Of a DNA stretch of 64,000 bases, positions 22,218-34,016 are shown piece by piece. Source of the stretch: Adiantum capillus-veneris (Eukaryota > Streptophyta > Polypodiopsida > Polypodiales > Pteridaceae); NCBI GenBank assembly GCA_014529385.2, contig CM043950.1, positions 82,036,843 to 82,100,842 of the forward strand, in the 5' to 3' direction. The first letter of the stretch is position 1. Each line of letters begins with the position of its first letter. A program made the translations under genes and the position numbers. Under the pieces are notes generated by a model. It saw only the letters and a list, made by a program, of their open reading frames with translations, was not told the DNA's origin and ran no database searches.

Positions 22218-22705
22218 AGAGGTAGTCTCTTCATCCCTGGGGGAAATCCTTCATCACACATATCCTTCTGCTCTAACCATGCTTGTGCAGACATCCTCAG
22301 TGGATCTCTTCCCAAAAAGCTGTCACGTAACACATGATTCTCTGGAAGATATGCTTGATGACCTTTGTAGATTTGCTTCTTCAATGAGAGTGCCCTACGT
22401 GCATTCAGTCTAGGTCCACATGTGACACATGCTCTATATTCGCTTGTTTGAACCCTGCATGTATACACATGATAATAGACCAGCTTGAGAAAAACCAAGA
22501 TTTACTGTGTCTGAGTGAGGAGTGTAAATAGATCACCTGAGCATTCTGCTAGTCCGGGATAGTCATGCATGGTCCACATTAAAATGCCTCTGATCAAAGC
22601 ATTCCGTCGACCTGTGTGTCGGCTCATATCCACCACTTCTATGCCAATCCACAATTGTTGTAGATCTTCCAATAGTGGAAAAAGATACACATCCATATTC
22701 TTCAC
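22058..22705 (-). pseudogene. TNP2-like transposase, conserved core part 2
   Basis: Two frames (22502-22705 and 22058-22498). The first holds LQQLWIGIEVVDMS and GILMWTMHDYPGLAE, the usual region of the second catalytic Asp. The second holds CVTCGPRLNA, KGHQAYLPENH and KLPYWPRLMINHLLDPMHI, matching the LDxMHIEKN block where the catalytic Glu is normally found; here the text after MHI is altered (PARKIL). Confidence 0.85.
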
Positions 22706-22711
22706 TTTATA

Positions 22712-23302
22712 TCACCGTGGCATAATCAAGCTTAGCCATAGGTGCCCCTTCTTCGTAGTCAACCACCATAGCTGCCCCTTGTTGACGATGACAACGGGCC
22801 ATACACTATAAGATGTTGATCTTTGACCAAATGGATTTACGCCATTCATAGCCAGGCCTAAGCGCAAATTTCGAGCTTCCCTGGCAAAATCCGACCATGT
22901 TCCATCTGTATGTTTCCAGGCTGCACAATCTACAGGAATCCATAGCACACCATGTGAAGATTTATTCTCCTCATGCCATGGTTCTAGGGCGGCCATGGAC
23001 TTACATTCGAAGAAATGCTTGATGCGAGGAAGTAGAGGAAAATGTCGCAAAACCTTTTGTGGAATGTTTGTTTTGTGGAGATCTACTCGATATCTTTCGG
23101 AATCACATTTCGGACACTTCTCCATGTCTATGTATTCCCCTCTGAAAAGAATGCAGTCATTAGGACAAGCGTGGATCAAATTGTAATCCATCCCCAAGTT
23201 TCGCAAAATCTTTCTTGCTTCCTCTCGGGAATCTGGCATCACATTATCAGTTGGTAGTATGTGCTCTTTGAGCAATCTACACAACATAAAAATACGGTAC
23301 AA
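22712..23302 (-). pseudogene. TNP2-like transposase, conserved core part 1
   Basis: Strong TNP2 (transposase_21) signatures: YNLIHACPNDCILFRGEY, MEKCPKCDSERYR, PQKVLRHFPLLPRIKHFF, and LRLGLAMNGVNPFG followed by YSVWPVVIV. It is the DDE-type transposase that cuts the element at its CACTA ends. Frame is lost after LWLSLIMP. Confidence 0.9.
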
Positions 23303-23469
23303 TTGTGTAAAAATCTATCAGATCATTATACATTTAAAGTTTTATTAAAGTAAACTAATTGTAATAGATCACCTGAAAAGTGTTGTGATGCTAGTGTCAC
23401 TCCATCCAAACTTTGTCTGCATGTTGAGAAGAACTAGGAGCGCTTTCAATCTAGACACACGTGCTCCAT

Positions 23470-23904
23470 TTACAATGGTGTATCGGCTTCACTTTTCATA
23501 TCATCATAGACAAGCCTTTTTGAATCCATGATCGTCTCGATCATTTCATCAATCTCGGGCTCAAACATTGCCTCATTGGGAATGTGGTCTGCATGATCAT
23601 CCCCCGAGCTGTCAGAGGCTACATCTTGTGGCCTCACATATGCTGCTTGACCAAAGCGCCTGCGAACACGTCTATTGAGTTGTAAGATTGCTGCCTGTTG
23701 GCCAGCGTCAGAGTCCGACGAGTTATAATTGGCAACAACTCGATCTATAATAGATGGATCCAACTCGCCAAATTCACGAACGTGCTGCAAAGAAACGCGT
23801 CTTGTCCGTCTCACATCATGCTTGCAATGATTACAAGGACATAAGATCCTCGTTGAGAGATAGGTGTTTCGGTTGGACGGCCCCACATCCTCCTCACTAC
23901 TCAT
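23470..23904 (-). pseudogene. TNP2-like transposase, N-terminal zinc-binding exon
   Basis: The segment after the ATG at 23904 holds ILCPCNHCKHDVRR and a following V-x2-HV, as in the transposase-associated zinc domain at the N-terminus of plant CACTA TNP2 proteins. An acidic spacer follows. The next exon starts near 23302. Confidence 0.7.
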
Positions 23905-23962
23905 AAGGGTAAAAAACTTATAACCTGGACAACAAATTTAATCTTCTATTGGCATTCTTTGT

Positions 23963-23964
<2 letters not shown>

Positions 23965-24012
<48 letters not shown>
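23965..24012. repeat. (TC)n microsatellite
   Basis: About 45 bp of TC dinucleotides in the 5' flank of the TNP2-like gene. Confidence 0.95.
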
Positions 24013-24014
<2 letters not shown>

Positions 24015-24047
24015 TTCACACTATAAACTACCTCACATTCTCTAGTC

Positions 24048-24176
24048 ATGTCCAATCCCCGCACACCTCGGTCTAGAGGTGCACGGAGATCAGAACCACC
24101 GGGTTATAATCTCGTCTTTATTGGTCAATGCCTATATTTGTGGGTACAAGAGATCTACACACCCACGTCTACATGA
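24048..24176 (+). other. small ORF facing away from the transposase
   Basis: ATG at 24048 opens 42 codons beginning MSNPRTPRSRGARRSEPPGY. It could be the first exon of a second CACTA gene, which these elements often have. Nothing recognisable follows, so this is weak. Confidence 0.15.
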
Positions 24177-24559
24177 TACTGCATGTAGTGGACAAAACCC
24201 CTTTGCCTCTTCTCTAGCTGTAGCATTTCACAACATCTTAACATCTTTTCACAGTAGATCTTTGTTTGTAGCATGCAGGTATGCCATTCTTGCAATGTAG
24301 CTGATGTCTGCTCAAGGCACTTAATTCTTACTCTAGATTTGACGGGATGTGGTGTGTGTGTGTGTGACCCTTGGAATCGTCATCTTGCATCACTAATTTA
24401 TGTGTAGGCTCAATTTGCTCTTCCATTAGCTGAACATGACGGCTTATTGTATGGTAGCAGCAGTCGAACATGCAGGTGGAATTGCTGGTTGGCATAGATT
24501 GTCGAGGCTGTGAGCGCAGGAAATTTTCTCGCCATTTCTTCTAACCTTATCTTAAACGA

Positions 24560-24912
24560 TAAAAAGAAGAAAATGGTATAACCTTTCTATCACCCAAGTG
24601 TGGTAGATTGGTTATGCCAATTCCCTCTTCAATAACAGAGGTAAATAACGTAAATAAACCTAAATCTAATCTAATATAACGTAAATAAACCTAAATTAAT
24701 AAAACTAAATTTAATCTAATATAACATAAATCTAAATCTAATGTAAATAAACCTAAATCTAATCAAACGTAAATCTAACTAAAAATAAACCTAAATCTAA
24801 TCTAATTTAACTTAAATAAACCTAAATCTAATTTAACGTAAGTCTACATCTACCTAATCTTTAACGTCTTTTGGGATAGTTTCCAACGACGTTAAAACTC
24901 TCTTCTTCTTGT

Positions 24913-24944
<32 letters not shown>

Positions 24945-25309
24945 GCCAATAAAACGAGAAAAATTGTATAACCTTTCTATCACCCAAGTGTGGTAGATTG
25001 GTTATGCCATTTTCCTCTTGAATAACAGGTCTTGAGTTCAACTCCTCATCGACTAGATTTTTAGGTCTCTTTAATTAGTTTCCTACGACGTTAAATTAAA
25101 CTCTCTTCTTCTCAGGTGTGTGTGTGGGTGTGTGTGCACGCCAATAAAAAAAGGAGAAAAATGGTATAACTTTTCTATCACCTAAGTGTGATAGATTGGT
25201 TATGCCATTTCCCTCATGAACAACATGTCTTGAGTTCAACTCCTATCGACTAGATCTTTAAGGTCTCTTGGGATAGTTTCCTACGATGTTAAGACTCTCT
25301 TCTTCTTCT
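24560..25309 (+). repeat. three tandem tRNA-like (SINE-like) units
   Basis: A unit of about 190 bp starts with ATGGTATAACCTTTCTATCA and occurs three times (near 24573, 24963, 25161). Units 2 and 3 carry a box-A-like TGGTAGATTGG (unit 3: TGATAGATTGG) and, about 32 bases further, a box-B-like AGTTCAACTCC, the internal promoter elements of tRNA-derived SINEs. Each unit ends ACTCTCTTCTTCTT, then GT repeats in two of them. Unit 1 is split by an AT-rich array (24641-24870), losing box B. Confidence 0.55.
24641..24870. repeat. AT-rich degenerate tandem array
   Basis: Repeated TAAACCTAAATCTAATCTAA-like words with inserted ATAACGTAAA. It splits the first tRNA-like unit, so it is an expansion or insertion younger than that unit. 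Confidence 0.8.
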
Positions 25310-25625
25310 TATTTTCTTTCTCTCTCTCTCTCTGTCTCTCTCTCTCTCTCTGTGTTTCATATCTCTCTCTCTCTCCTCTCTCTCTCTCTCTTTTCCTCTC
25401 TCAACGTGTGTGTGCATTCTTTGTTTATGCATGTGTGTGTGCGTTTTTGGTTTATGCATGCTTTCTCTCTCTTTTCCTCTTTCAATGTGTGTGTGCATTT
25501 TTTGTTTATGCATGTGTGTGTGCGTTTTTGGTTTATGCATGCTCTCTCTCTCTCTTTTCCTCTCTCAATGTGTGTGTGCATTCTTTGTTTATGCATGTGT
25601 TTGTGCGTTTTTTGTTTATGCTTGT

Positions 25626-25673
<48 letters not shown>

Positions 25674-25681
25674 AAACACAA

Positions 25682-25717
<36 letters not shown>

Positions 25718-25860
25718 AGAGGGAGAGAGGGAGAGAGAAAGAGGGGAAGGGAACATGAGAGTGAGGAGAGGGAAGGAGCATACCTGGATCTCCTTCCTCT
25801 CCTCGTGTGTGTGTGTGTGGAGAAGAAAGAGAGAGAGAGAGGGAGAGCGTTACCTTGCTT
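25310..25860. repeat. minisatellite and CT/GT low-complexity block
   Basis: Three copies of an about 82-bp unit (near 25391, 25473, 25555) holding TTTTCCTCTCTCAATGTGTG, TTTGTTTATGCATG and TGCGTTTTTGGTTTATGC. They are flanked by TC, GT and GA runs. The long open frames across it (Ser/Leu or Cys/Val rich) are products of the repeats, not genes. Confidence 0.9.
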
Positions 25861-25904
25861 GAGCGCGTGTCGAAAACTCAGATCTGAGTTTTCCGATGAT
25901 CTCG

Positions 25905-26070
25905 GTTATTTTTTTAATCCCTGGCGGTGTTGCTATAAGCGTCGCTATAAGCATCGCTATGAGCGTCGCTATGTTACAAGTAACATAGCGATGCTCATAG
26001 CGATGCCGTGGTTTTTCATGTCTGAGCGTTGCACTACGAGCGTTGCTTCTATTAAGTACCTCTTGTAGTG
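25905..26070 (-). repeat. CACTA terminus with subterminal repeats
   Basis: Minus strand from 26070: CACTACAAGAGG, then repeated 10-mers of form GC(A/G)TCGCTAT or its complement, at least six in both orientations between about 25930 and 26010, including a 32-bp palindrome centred on GTTACAAGTAAC (25964-25995). Subterminal motif clusters like this bind the element's own proteins in known CACTA elements. Confidence 0.75.
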
Positions 26071-27149
26071 TGAGATTACTTTTTGAGCATTGAGGGTGAA
26101 CTTAATTGATGGTAGCAACATAAATATAGCACTTAGTTAACTTGGCATGAACAATACTTTTCCAAGACAGAGTGTTTAGAGAACATGACAACATTTGAGG
26201 ACCGGATTTATGTGGAGTTGTTCCCCCCTCCAATAGGCATTTGTATTGGGTTTAAGCATGTATTGGTGGTACCACTATTTGACTTTTTGGGGTACCACCA
26301 AGAGACTACTTTGGAAAGGAATTTGTGATAAATTAAAAAAAGAAAAGGGGAATTTTAAAATTTTAATGGCCTTAGTAGTTGGAAGGGGCTATTGATTGTA
26401 GGGAGGGGCGTCTCAGTCATCATTTCAAGTTATGCGTGATGTGACTTATCATAGGACGTCGACGTCAACTTTTGACAGATTCTTCCCACATGCCAGGTGA
26501 TCTCCCTGAGCTTTGAAACAAATGCTCGTCTCATTCACTCTCGCATCTGTTCGACTGAGAAGGTAAACCCTACTGCCATTTGAACTGCTGAGGTTTGCAG
26601 ACATCTCATTCACTCTCGCCTTTACTCTGTCGAACTTAGAAGGTTAAACCTACTGCCACTTTGAACTACTGAGGTTTCCATGTCTACATGTGCCATTTTT
26701 CTGCTGCTTTTGAAGTGAAGCTTTCCATGCATCATGAATATTGTAGCACTTAGAGCTATAGGTATGCATGCATTAGTATTTCTCCTCGTGCTCATAAGAG
26801 ATGCATCCTTTCCGGAAATAGAGGTCGCCAACCATGCTCATACACAATTTTGAACTGCTGAGTCTTATATGTATGCATGTCCCATTTTTCATGTCTGCTG
26901 TACTGAACTAAAGCTTTGCATGCATCATACTATAGCACTTGGAGCTGTGGGCATTAGTCTTTCTCTGCATGCTCATAAGATCATCCTCTTTACTATATAG
27001 TCAAGTTGTAGGCTGCAAGATGAAGTCACCTGCACACGGTTTCCCAAGGCACAAGATCGGGAAGGGCACAATGTCTGAACCTAAACTTCAAGATCAAACC
27101 CCTCCAACCAATGAACTTGCGATGTGAAGCAATCCATAAAAAGTGGAGG
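26071..27149. other. non-coding, with a duplicated block
   Basis: Two partial repeats share words such as TTGAACTGCTGAG, CATGCATCAT and TAGCACTT(A/G)GAGCT (about 26640-26800 and 26850-26990), and the phrase CATTCACTCTCGC occurs at about 26532 and 26607. No convincing gene. Confidence 0.6.
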
Positions 27150-28080
27150 TAAAGGCTATGCCTAGCACTCTAGAATGCGTTGCATAGAACTCAAAGTTGT
27201 CAACAAAGTCATTGAAAGGTATGCATGTGTATGTTTTGCATTGTTTTTTTCCATTGCTTCAGTGTTTGGAAAGTTGGGCTTTCAACAAGCTCTATTTTCT
27301 AGTGCTTGCACCATTGGAGTACCCGTGGCTATCAAGATTTTGATTCTCGATCAGGGAACTGCATGAGGAGTACGGTCTCAACCTAGAGGGGAAGCTGCCT
27401 AAAGAGCTCATAGATGAAGATATCCCCAATGAGGAGTGGCTGAGTGCCTTCAAGTGCCTGCACAACAAAAGCACAAAGCTATTTCTCAACCATGTGAGGG
27501 ATGAGCTCGTTGATGAGTGCCAGCTTTTGTAGCAGAAGGTATATCAAGCAACCCCATCCAATGGTGAGATGCTAGAAAAATTTGCATGGGTTTCGTGTAT
27601 GAGAGGTATCAAGCAGCAGCGAGTGATCCGACTAGACATCGGATTGCATGGGCAAGGTTTGGTGGCAGTGTCCTTGAAAATTGCAAGATGCAAAAATGGG
27701 GTTTGGAGCGGAAGATCGACAAGTTCCGCATCAATTATGGCTTGACAGGTGTCATTCAAATAGAATCATCTATCTGTCAAGGTGCCTTGTCATCAATACT
27801 GACAATGTCGGCAAGCAAGCTGCATCCATTTCAGGCAGTAGAAACGCCAATGTGTATTTAACTGGTGCTTAGCATGGCAGAGGGACTTAGTGCCAAGGAG
27901 AATGAGAAAAAAAGGTTGTCGAGCGAGGTGAAAGTGTAGTTGCAGGAAAAGAGGGACCTGTGGCTTAGAAATGAAGGGAATTTTTTTGCTTATCGTGACT
28001 TCTACAGGGAATTGGACCAACTAAACAAGGAGCTAGAGGTTCTCAAGACCTCACCTGATTGAGATCCACCTGAGGTAGAC
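27150..28080 (+). pseudogene. degenerate coding remnant, unknown family
   Basis: Short stretches read as protein in different frames: EEYGLNLEGKLPKELIDEDI and LSAFKCLHNKSTKLFLNHV (27364-27530), then WGLERKIDKFRINYGL (about 27700), then FFAYRDFYRELDQLNKELEV (about 27990). Charged, helix-like composition. Stops and shifts separate them. I do not recognise the source; it could be a retroelement gag or a captured host gene. Confidence 0.35.
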
Positions 28081-28149
28081 CGCAAAGAGGTATAGGTCAA
28101 AACTATCACCAAGATGTTGTCCAAGGCAGGTGTCACTACTGATTCAGGG

Positions 28150-29290
28150 CGGCTTAAAGAAGATTTGGACTCCTTGCAGGTTAGCTTGCTGCTAAAAGTG
28201 CCTAGAAGTGCTTTGTGATAAATTCAAATTGCTCAATAGATAAAGAGAATGTGTTGAGCAAGTGGTTGGACTTAAGACTAGAAGTGCTTCATGTTATGAA
28301 GTTCTTTGAGATAGGTCTAAACTGCTTACTTGGAGTAGGAAGTGTTGACCAAGTGGTTAGAAAAATCTTCATAGTGCTCACAAGTTCCTAGAAAGTGCTA
28401 AGAAAGGCCTTAAAAGCACCTAAAAGTGCTTTGAAGTGCTCAATGGTGCCTAAAATATGTTTGGAAATTCTTGATAGGTGGTAAGAAAGTGTTTCAAAGT
28501 GCTGAAAGGGTCCTTCAAAGTACTTTGAAGTGCTTTGATATAGCTATATACTGTTTTCTAGGTGGTTATGAAGTTTTGACCAAGTGGTAAGGATCGAGTG
28601 AAGAGACTCCTTTAAAGTGCTCCACAATGCTGAATGGTGCTAATAAAGTACTTCTAAAGGAAGCAATTAGAACTTTGAAGCACTTAAACTCCTCACAAGG
28701 AGCACTATGTGGTGACTAGAAGGTAAGAAAGTACTTTGAAGTGCTCAATGTTTCTTAATAGGTGGTCAAAAAGTGATTTGAAATGATTTATGGTGCAAAG
28801 AAAGTGGTAACCAGGTGGTTAGAAAGTGCTCCACAATACTGAATGGTGCTTAGAAATTACTTCAAAGTGCTTTCCAGTATCCAATTTGCAATCTGAAGAA
28901 CTTTAATTGCTCACAAGGAGTAAAAGTGGTGTCTAGGTGGTAAAAAAATTCTTTGAAGTGCTTACTGTTGATCAATAGGTGGTCAAAAAGTGATTTGAAA
29001 TGTCTTTTTGGTGCCAAGACAGTGGTAACCAAGTGCTTTGAAAGTGCTATAAAGAAAGTGCTTTGAAATGCTTACTGTTGATCAATAGGTGGTCAAAAAG
29101 TGATTTGAAATGCTTTTTAGTGCCAAGAAAGTGGTAACCAGGTGCTTTGAAAGTGCTTTGAAAGTGGTAGCTAGGTGCTTGAAAAGTGGTGACCAGGTGG
29201 TTAGAAAGTGCTCTAAAGTGCTCAATGGTGCTCAGTAGGTGGTTAAAAAGTGCTAAATGAGTTGTTAGAAAGCGTCAAGAAATTACTAGA
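28150..29290. repeat. array of AAGTGCTTTGAAGTGCT-type words
   Basis: About 1.1 kb built from degenerate copies of AAGTGCTTTGAAGTGCT, AGGTGGTTAGAAAGTGCT and CAATGGTGC, with irregular spacing and some longer repeats (GTTGATCAATAGGTGGTC occurs at 28967 and 29068). Many words pair with neighbours as short hairpins (AGCACTT/AAGTGCT). No coding sense. Confidence 0.8.
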
Positions 29291-29449
29291 AAGCATTTTG
29301 ATAAGATTTGTCCAGCATTTTTTGATTTGCTTTGAATTCTTTAGAAGAAGTTGATTAGAATCATTTAAGCTTGTGCACTTAAGTCCATTCAAGCGTGAAA
29401 TGATCTTACTCTCCGTTGTTGTTTATGCTATGGTTGGTAGCAAAGGAAT

Positions 29450-29848
29450 ATGGCTTTGGAATTTGAATTAGAAGGCTTGACGTTTCAAAGAGCATTTATG
29501 GATACATCCATCCAGTATATCTAGGAAAAGGGTAGAGGCATCATTGTCCCTTCACTACCGACTAAAGAGTCTATTTTAAAATTGTTTATGTGTATTGGGG
29601 GTGACTGTGTTGCATGTGGGAAAACCCTCTCAGCTAATCACATGGAAGGGTTCTTCTCGTTCGAATGTCAACACAAATATCATCCATTTTTCTTTGCAGT
29701 TCTATGCGGCACTATGGCAGAGTGCACTCACCCATTGTGCATAGTAAAGATTCCAGAAATTGCCAAGTGCTCGGCATTCATAATTGAGTACACAGAGCCG
29801 GAGGGTGGTTTCACTATACTCAACTTAAATCCACTTGTCATGAGATAA
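29450..29848 (+). pseudogene. Cys/His-rich zinc-finger-like protein, one stop
   Basis: ATG at 29450 opens MALEFELEGLTFQRAF; a TAG at 29522 interrupts, then the frame is open to 29848. Residues after it hold CVACGKTLSANH, FECQHKYHPFFF, CGTMAECTHPLC: a RING/PHD-like Cys-His layout able to bind two zinc ions. Such fingers often act in ubiquitin transfer or chromatin reading, but no such role can be claimed here. A further open frame (29859-30188, with near-repeat ELDKNN) follows in another phase and may be a next exon. Confidence 0.4.
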
Positions 29849-30189
29849 TTCCCTTAGCATGATTTTTTTCTTCACAAAAACCAATACTGACAAAAGTTCT
29901 CATCTGTTTGAGCTTGACAAGAACAATACAAAACTGTCTGAACTTGACAAGAACAACATAGAGCTATCTGAGGGTTTTCATCATGGCAAGGCTATTGTAA
30001 AAAGTGGGGATAGAGTGGAGGACCCCGAGGCTGTGAACCCTTCGTGGTTGAGAACCATGGCAAGGAAACCATTGGACATGACTCTAGCAAGCTCTCAACC
30101 GACAACCAGGAAGGCAATGAAGTGCATATATGTAGTGTTTCATTTTTGTTTGAGCAGATTTTATTTTTTTTACCCTAAACCTTATTGAG

Positions 30190-32160
30190 GACGTAGAGGA
30201 TGTGGAGACATTACTAGAAATTGCAAATACCCTGAGGAAGAAACGCAAGCGACCACAAGAGGAAGGAGTGCATCATCTAGATCCAAAGAAAAGTACTAAT
30301 CAAGGACCCCCCAAAACCCACGCACATTGAAAAATTTAAGTTCCATGTGCTTTTTGTGTTATTTTACTTATTTTGAATATAAGATATATTTTTTTGTCAA
30401 TTTACTGGGTGTGGTTTTTTGTGCGCTGTAGTAAAAATACAATTGATTGGTAATGTTGGGCACCGACATTGTTCTCAAGAAGACCTGGTGATCGTGAGAC
30501 TCCCCCAGTAACTCAGTTTCATGTCCCTCACCTTTTGGAGGATAGTAGGCCTGCCTTGATCATTAATATTAATGATCTGCTTATTGTCACTCATGCCAAG
30601 AGAGAGGGACCAAGCCCGCCTAACATTGGAGAGGGGGAATGGAGGAACACACTCCGCACATTCACAAGGGCCTCTCTATAGCTCAGCGTACCCACAAGAC
30701 CCATATCCTCTCAAAAAACACCTTCAAAAACACACTTCTCACTAGTAGACCATCGCCTGCTCAATTTCTAGTGCTCACACACTCCACAAATACACCACAC
30801 AATGCACACCTGTTGCCACTGTCTATCTCCACCCTTACACACACACACAACCACTCAATCTCACTCTCTCACAGAAAACACTATCAGTCCGAGGGGTCAC
30901 ACACTTCCACACTACCGGCACTGAGGGGAAACACCAGAGCGGGGGAAAGAGAAGGGGTGAAGGGGAGACAACAGCAAGACGGGGCAACAATGGATTGATT
31001 TCACTTCAAAAGGCATGTACACAGGCTTGCACTGCCATCACCATGGCCATTTTCAAGAAAAAAGTACAAAGGGATTAGTTTGTCAGAGAGCTCCACTTTG
31101 TAGGCTTCAAACGGCACCAAAAAAGCCCCTAATTTGATTTAAAAATGACCTTTATAGTGGGGGGCCTTCAATTTTGGAGATCGCCTTCTTATTGGCCCAT
31201 CTAGCATTCACGTTTGATAACTTTGGGAGGAGGTAGCCGCTTTTTTTTCATCTGCCCTCTTTCTCTTTCTTTGCACTTGGGGGGGGGGGGGGGCTTAGCA
31301 ATGTCGCTATTGCCCCTAGGAATTTTATTTTTTCTCTTTTTTTTTCTTATTTCTTTTTCACCCTTTGGAAGGCCCCCTCTTCCACTGCCTTATCGACTTC
31401 CCCTTTGACCCTACTCGGCCCTCTTGCTATGGCTAGCTACATCCTCTGTCTCTCTCTTCTCTCTGAGGGAACCATCCCCTGCCCCCAGATCTTGAGCATT
31501 AGCGACCCCGCTAAGGGGGGGGCAGGGGGGGGGGTTTGCCTTCAAAAAAGGTTGGGTCCCTAAGAGCCGTGGGAACGGCCATGCCACATCATCATTCACA
31601 GCTGCCGATGATCCACCTTGTTTACCGCCAACCACCGGCATCATGTGTCGTTGACATTGGTTAAAATCGCCGGATTGCACTATCAAGAGTGACAGACTCT
31701 TTGAAAAGTTGAATCTGTGAGGGAAAAATTATCAAGCGGCAAAGGCAAAGTGATGCCTGCACCACCTCCACAAACACGTTATAAAAGGCCGCCTTCTAAT
31801 CTCCGGTCTCAACAAAACTCTTAAGCTTTGTGTACCTGTGATGTAAATACCCATGATGATTTTGATAGTGTAACTCATGATGAGGACTTTTTTTTTTGTA
31901 AGATGGGGAAAAAAGAGACATTGTATTGTGGAATTCAATAATGATTTCTAATGTAGAAACATGATTTGCTATTCAATCAACCATTTTGTTGTGTGCCTTG
32001 CAAGATGTCTTATTATAAGGTGATTTTAAAATTTTTTAGCACTTTTTCTTAGGGCTTTTGTAGAAGATAAATATGAGCGGTCAGTGGGCATAAGTGCAAG
32101 CTATGCCACTTGTGAACTATGGACTACATGCAAGTGATTGAGAACCATTTTCATTATGTA
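30190..32160. other. non-coding with homopolymer runs
   Basis: Contains a CA/TC-rich stretch (30640-30900), a pure G run of about 16 (31278-31294), a second G-rich patch (31515-31535) and T runs. No gene supported. Confidence 0.6.
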
Positions 32161-32179
32161 AACTGGTCGCCACAAGGAA

Positions 32180-32850
32180 ATGGTAAAGAACCACTTTAAA
32201 GAGGTTTTGAACCACTTGCAAAGGGCTTCTGGACCACTTGCTAGGTTTTCTATTCCACTTGCAAGCACTTTGAAAGTGGTTTTGAACCACTTTCTAGTGG
32301 TTCAGATAGCACTTGACAGTGGTTCTGAACAACTTGCAGTGGTTTTGAACCTCTTGCTAATGGTTAAGATAGCTCTTGCCAGTGGTTCAAAATCACTTGA
32401 AGTGGTTAAGATAGCACTTGCAGGTGCTTCTGAAGCATTTGCTAGTGGTTTAGATAGCACGTGGTAGTGGTTCAAAACCATTTGGTAGTGGTTAAGCTAG
32501 CACTTGATAGTGGTTCAGAACCACTTGCTAGTGGTTTAGATAGCACTTGTAGGTGGTCTATGAGATTGACACTACATATTCAAAAAAGTGGTTCTAAAGC
32601 ACTTGCAAAGGCCTCCTACATCACTTGCTAGGTCTTCTCCTCCACTTGCAAGTGATTTGAAAGTGGTTTGAAAAAGGTTTTGAACCACTTGCTAGTGGTT
32701 TAGTTAGCACTTGTAGGTGGTCAATGATACCAAAACTACGTATATAAGGGTGTCTTGACAACTTTTGGGTGGCTTAAATGGCTTGATATTTTTGTAAAAT
32801 CTGGTTGAAGGTAGTTTAAAGCACTTGCAAGTGGATGGCAAGTTGTAAGC
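32180..32850. repeat. array of AACCACTTGCTAGTGGTT-type hairpin words
   Basis: About 0.65 kb of repeats in which AACCACTT and AGTGGTT alternate a few bases apart, so single units fold back on themselves. Other words: TAGATAGCACTTG and GTGGTTCAGAACCACTT. It may be related to the array at 28150-29290, which uses AGTGGT/AGTGCT words. The open frame at 32180-32467 only reflects the repeat. Confidence 0.8.
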
Positions 32851-33106
32851 TACATGTACTCAAAAGAAGAAAAAATTGTCAGGAACGCTTTAGCTTTTGG
32901 ATAAGGAACATAATTTTTTATGAGGAACAAATACAAGAAAGTGGTACCCAATTATACTTTATGAGGTCAATGTGTTTTAAATCGGCTTGCTATTAGCAGA
33001 GGGCATGCTGTTGTAGATGTGCTCATACACGGTATCACTCAAAGTGTAGAATACAAGGGGAACTGAAGGCATCAAACTAGGTGCAAGTACATGCAAGCAA
33101 GATGCT

Positions 33107-34016
33107 GTTTGAGGATAGATCAAATGGGTAACACCTGGCCGGACACGTAGCTGGAAACCACATTTGTACTCTATTAATTGTCTGAGCTAGTGTAGTGATA
33201 CTCTATGTAATTCCTAATTCTAGAGTAGCACGTCAATTTCTTGAGTTGTCATGATGTCATGATAATTGTAAAGGTCCATGTGAGTCGGCCATTGGCCATT
33301 TAGAAAGCCCTAGGTATAAAGGTCAATAACTTTAATGTGAAAATAGGGCTTATCTTTAGAGAGGAAAATACCTCTGCTGTACGTACGCTCAAGCTACAAG
33401 CTGCTCCAACTTGCAATCATCGCTTAATGAATGGGTAATCAGTTTTCAATTCAAAACTTGCATTGTGTTCCTCTTCCTTTGCTCTTTCATTCTAGTATAA
33501 GCATTGTCAGTTTTGTTGTGGTTCGCGACTATGCATTAGTGAGCCTTAATTACAAATTTGAGTGCTTATATCACTATTTTTAGTCATTTTGACCATAAGA
33601 GAGTATTCTTAGACCATAGGGTGACATTTCTAGATAGTTTTGTTGCAGTTTTTAGGAACTTTTTCATGATGGATCGTGATTTTGGTACCTTGTTAGATTA
33701 TGACCAGACTTGGTAGGATAGTGCCCCTAGGTGTCTTAGACCTCCTACTAAAGTCTCATTGCATTTCGAGTCCATTCGAGTGCCGAAATGGCGTGATGAC
33801 CTAGAGCTATGAGAAAGGACATAAGTAGATTTCCCTGATCATTGAGTGTTGGTTTGCTTGTTGAGCTAGAGTGTTTGCTTGTTAAGGTTCACTTCTTGAG
33901 ATTGACAATGTCAAAGAGTCTCCGTGTCCCATCCGAGTCACTTCCCTGAGTATTGACATTATGTTAGTACCAAAAAGCTATGCTACAGGCGTCCATCAAG
34001 GCACCCTCCGCTAACA
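33107..34016 (+). repeat. 5' LTR of E2 (start approximate)
   Basis: The end is fixed by ..CTAACA followed by a PBS. TATA-like GGTATAAAGG near 33311 sits where the E3 LTR has its own TATA. The start is only estimated (TGTTTGAGG at 33107) from the TATA spacing in E3. A half-site ATGGATCGTGAT (33669-33680) of the E2 palindrome lies 347 nt before the end. Confidence 0.5.

Larger units (their letters stand above)
20209..26070 (-). mobile_element. CACTA (En/Spm-like) DNA transposon
   Basis: Contains a decayed TNP2-like transposase gene on the minus strand (23904 down to about 20215). Its right end at 26070 reads, inward on the minus strand, CACTACAAGAGG, the standard CACTA terminus, followed by short subterminal repeats. 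The matching left CACTA end was not found; the lower boundary given is just the end of coding sense. Between gene and right end lie tandem repeats and microsatellites, part of which may be later insertions. Confidence 0.75.

Noticed and set aside
25286-26068. 260-codon open frame (Ser/Leu/Cys/Val rich)
   Set aside because: It is a translation of CT and GT repeats and a minisatellite; no normal composition.
32180-32467. 95-codon open frame
   Set aside because: Made wholly by the AACCACTT/AGTGGTT repeat array.
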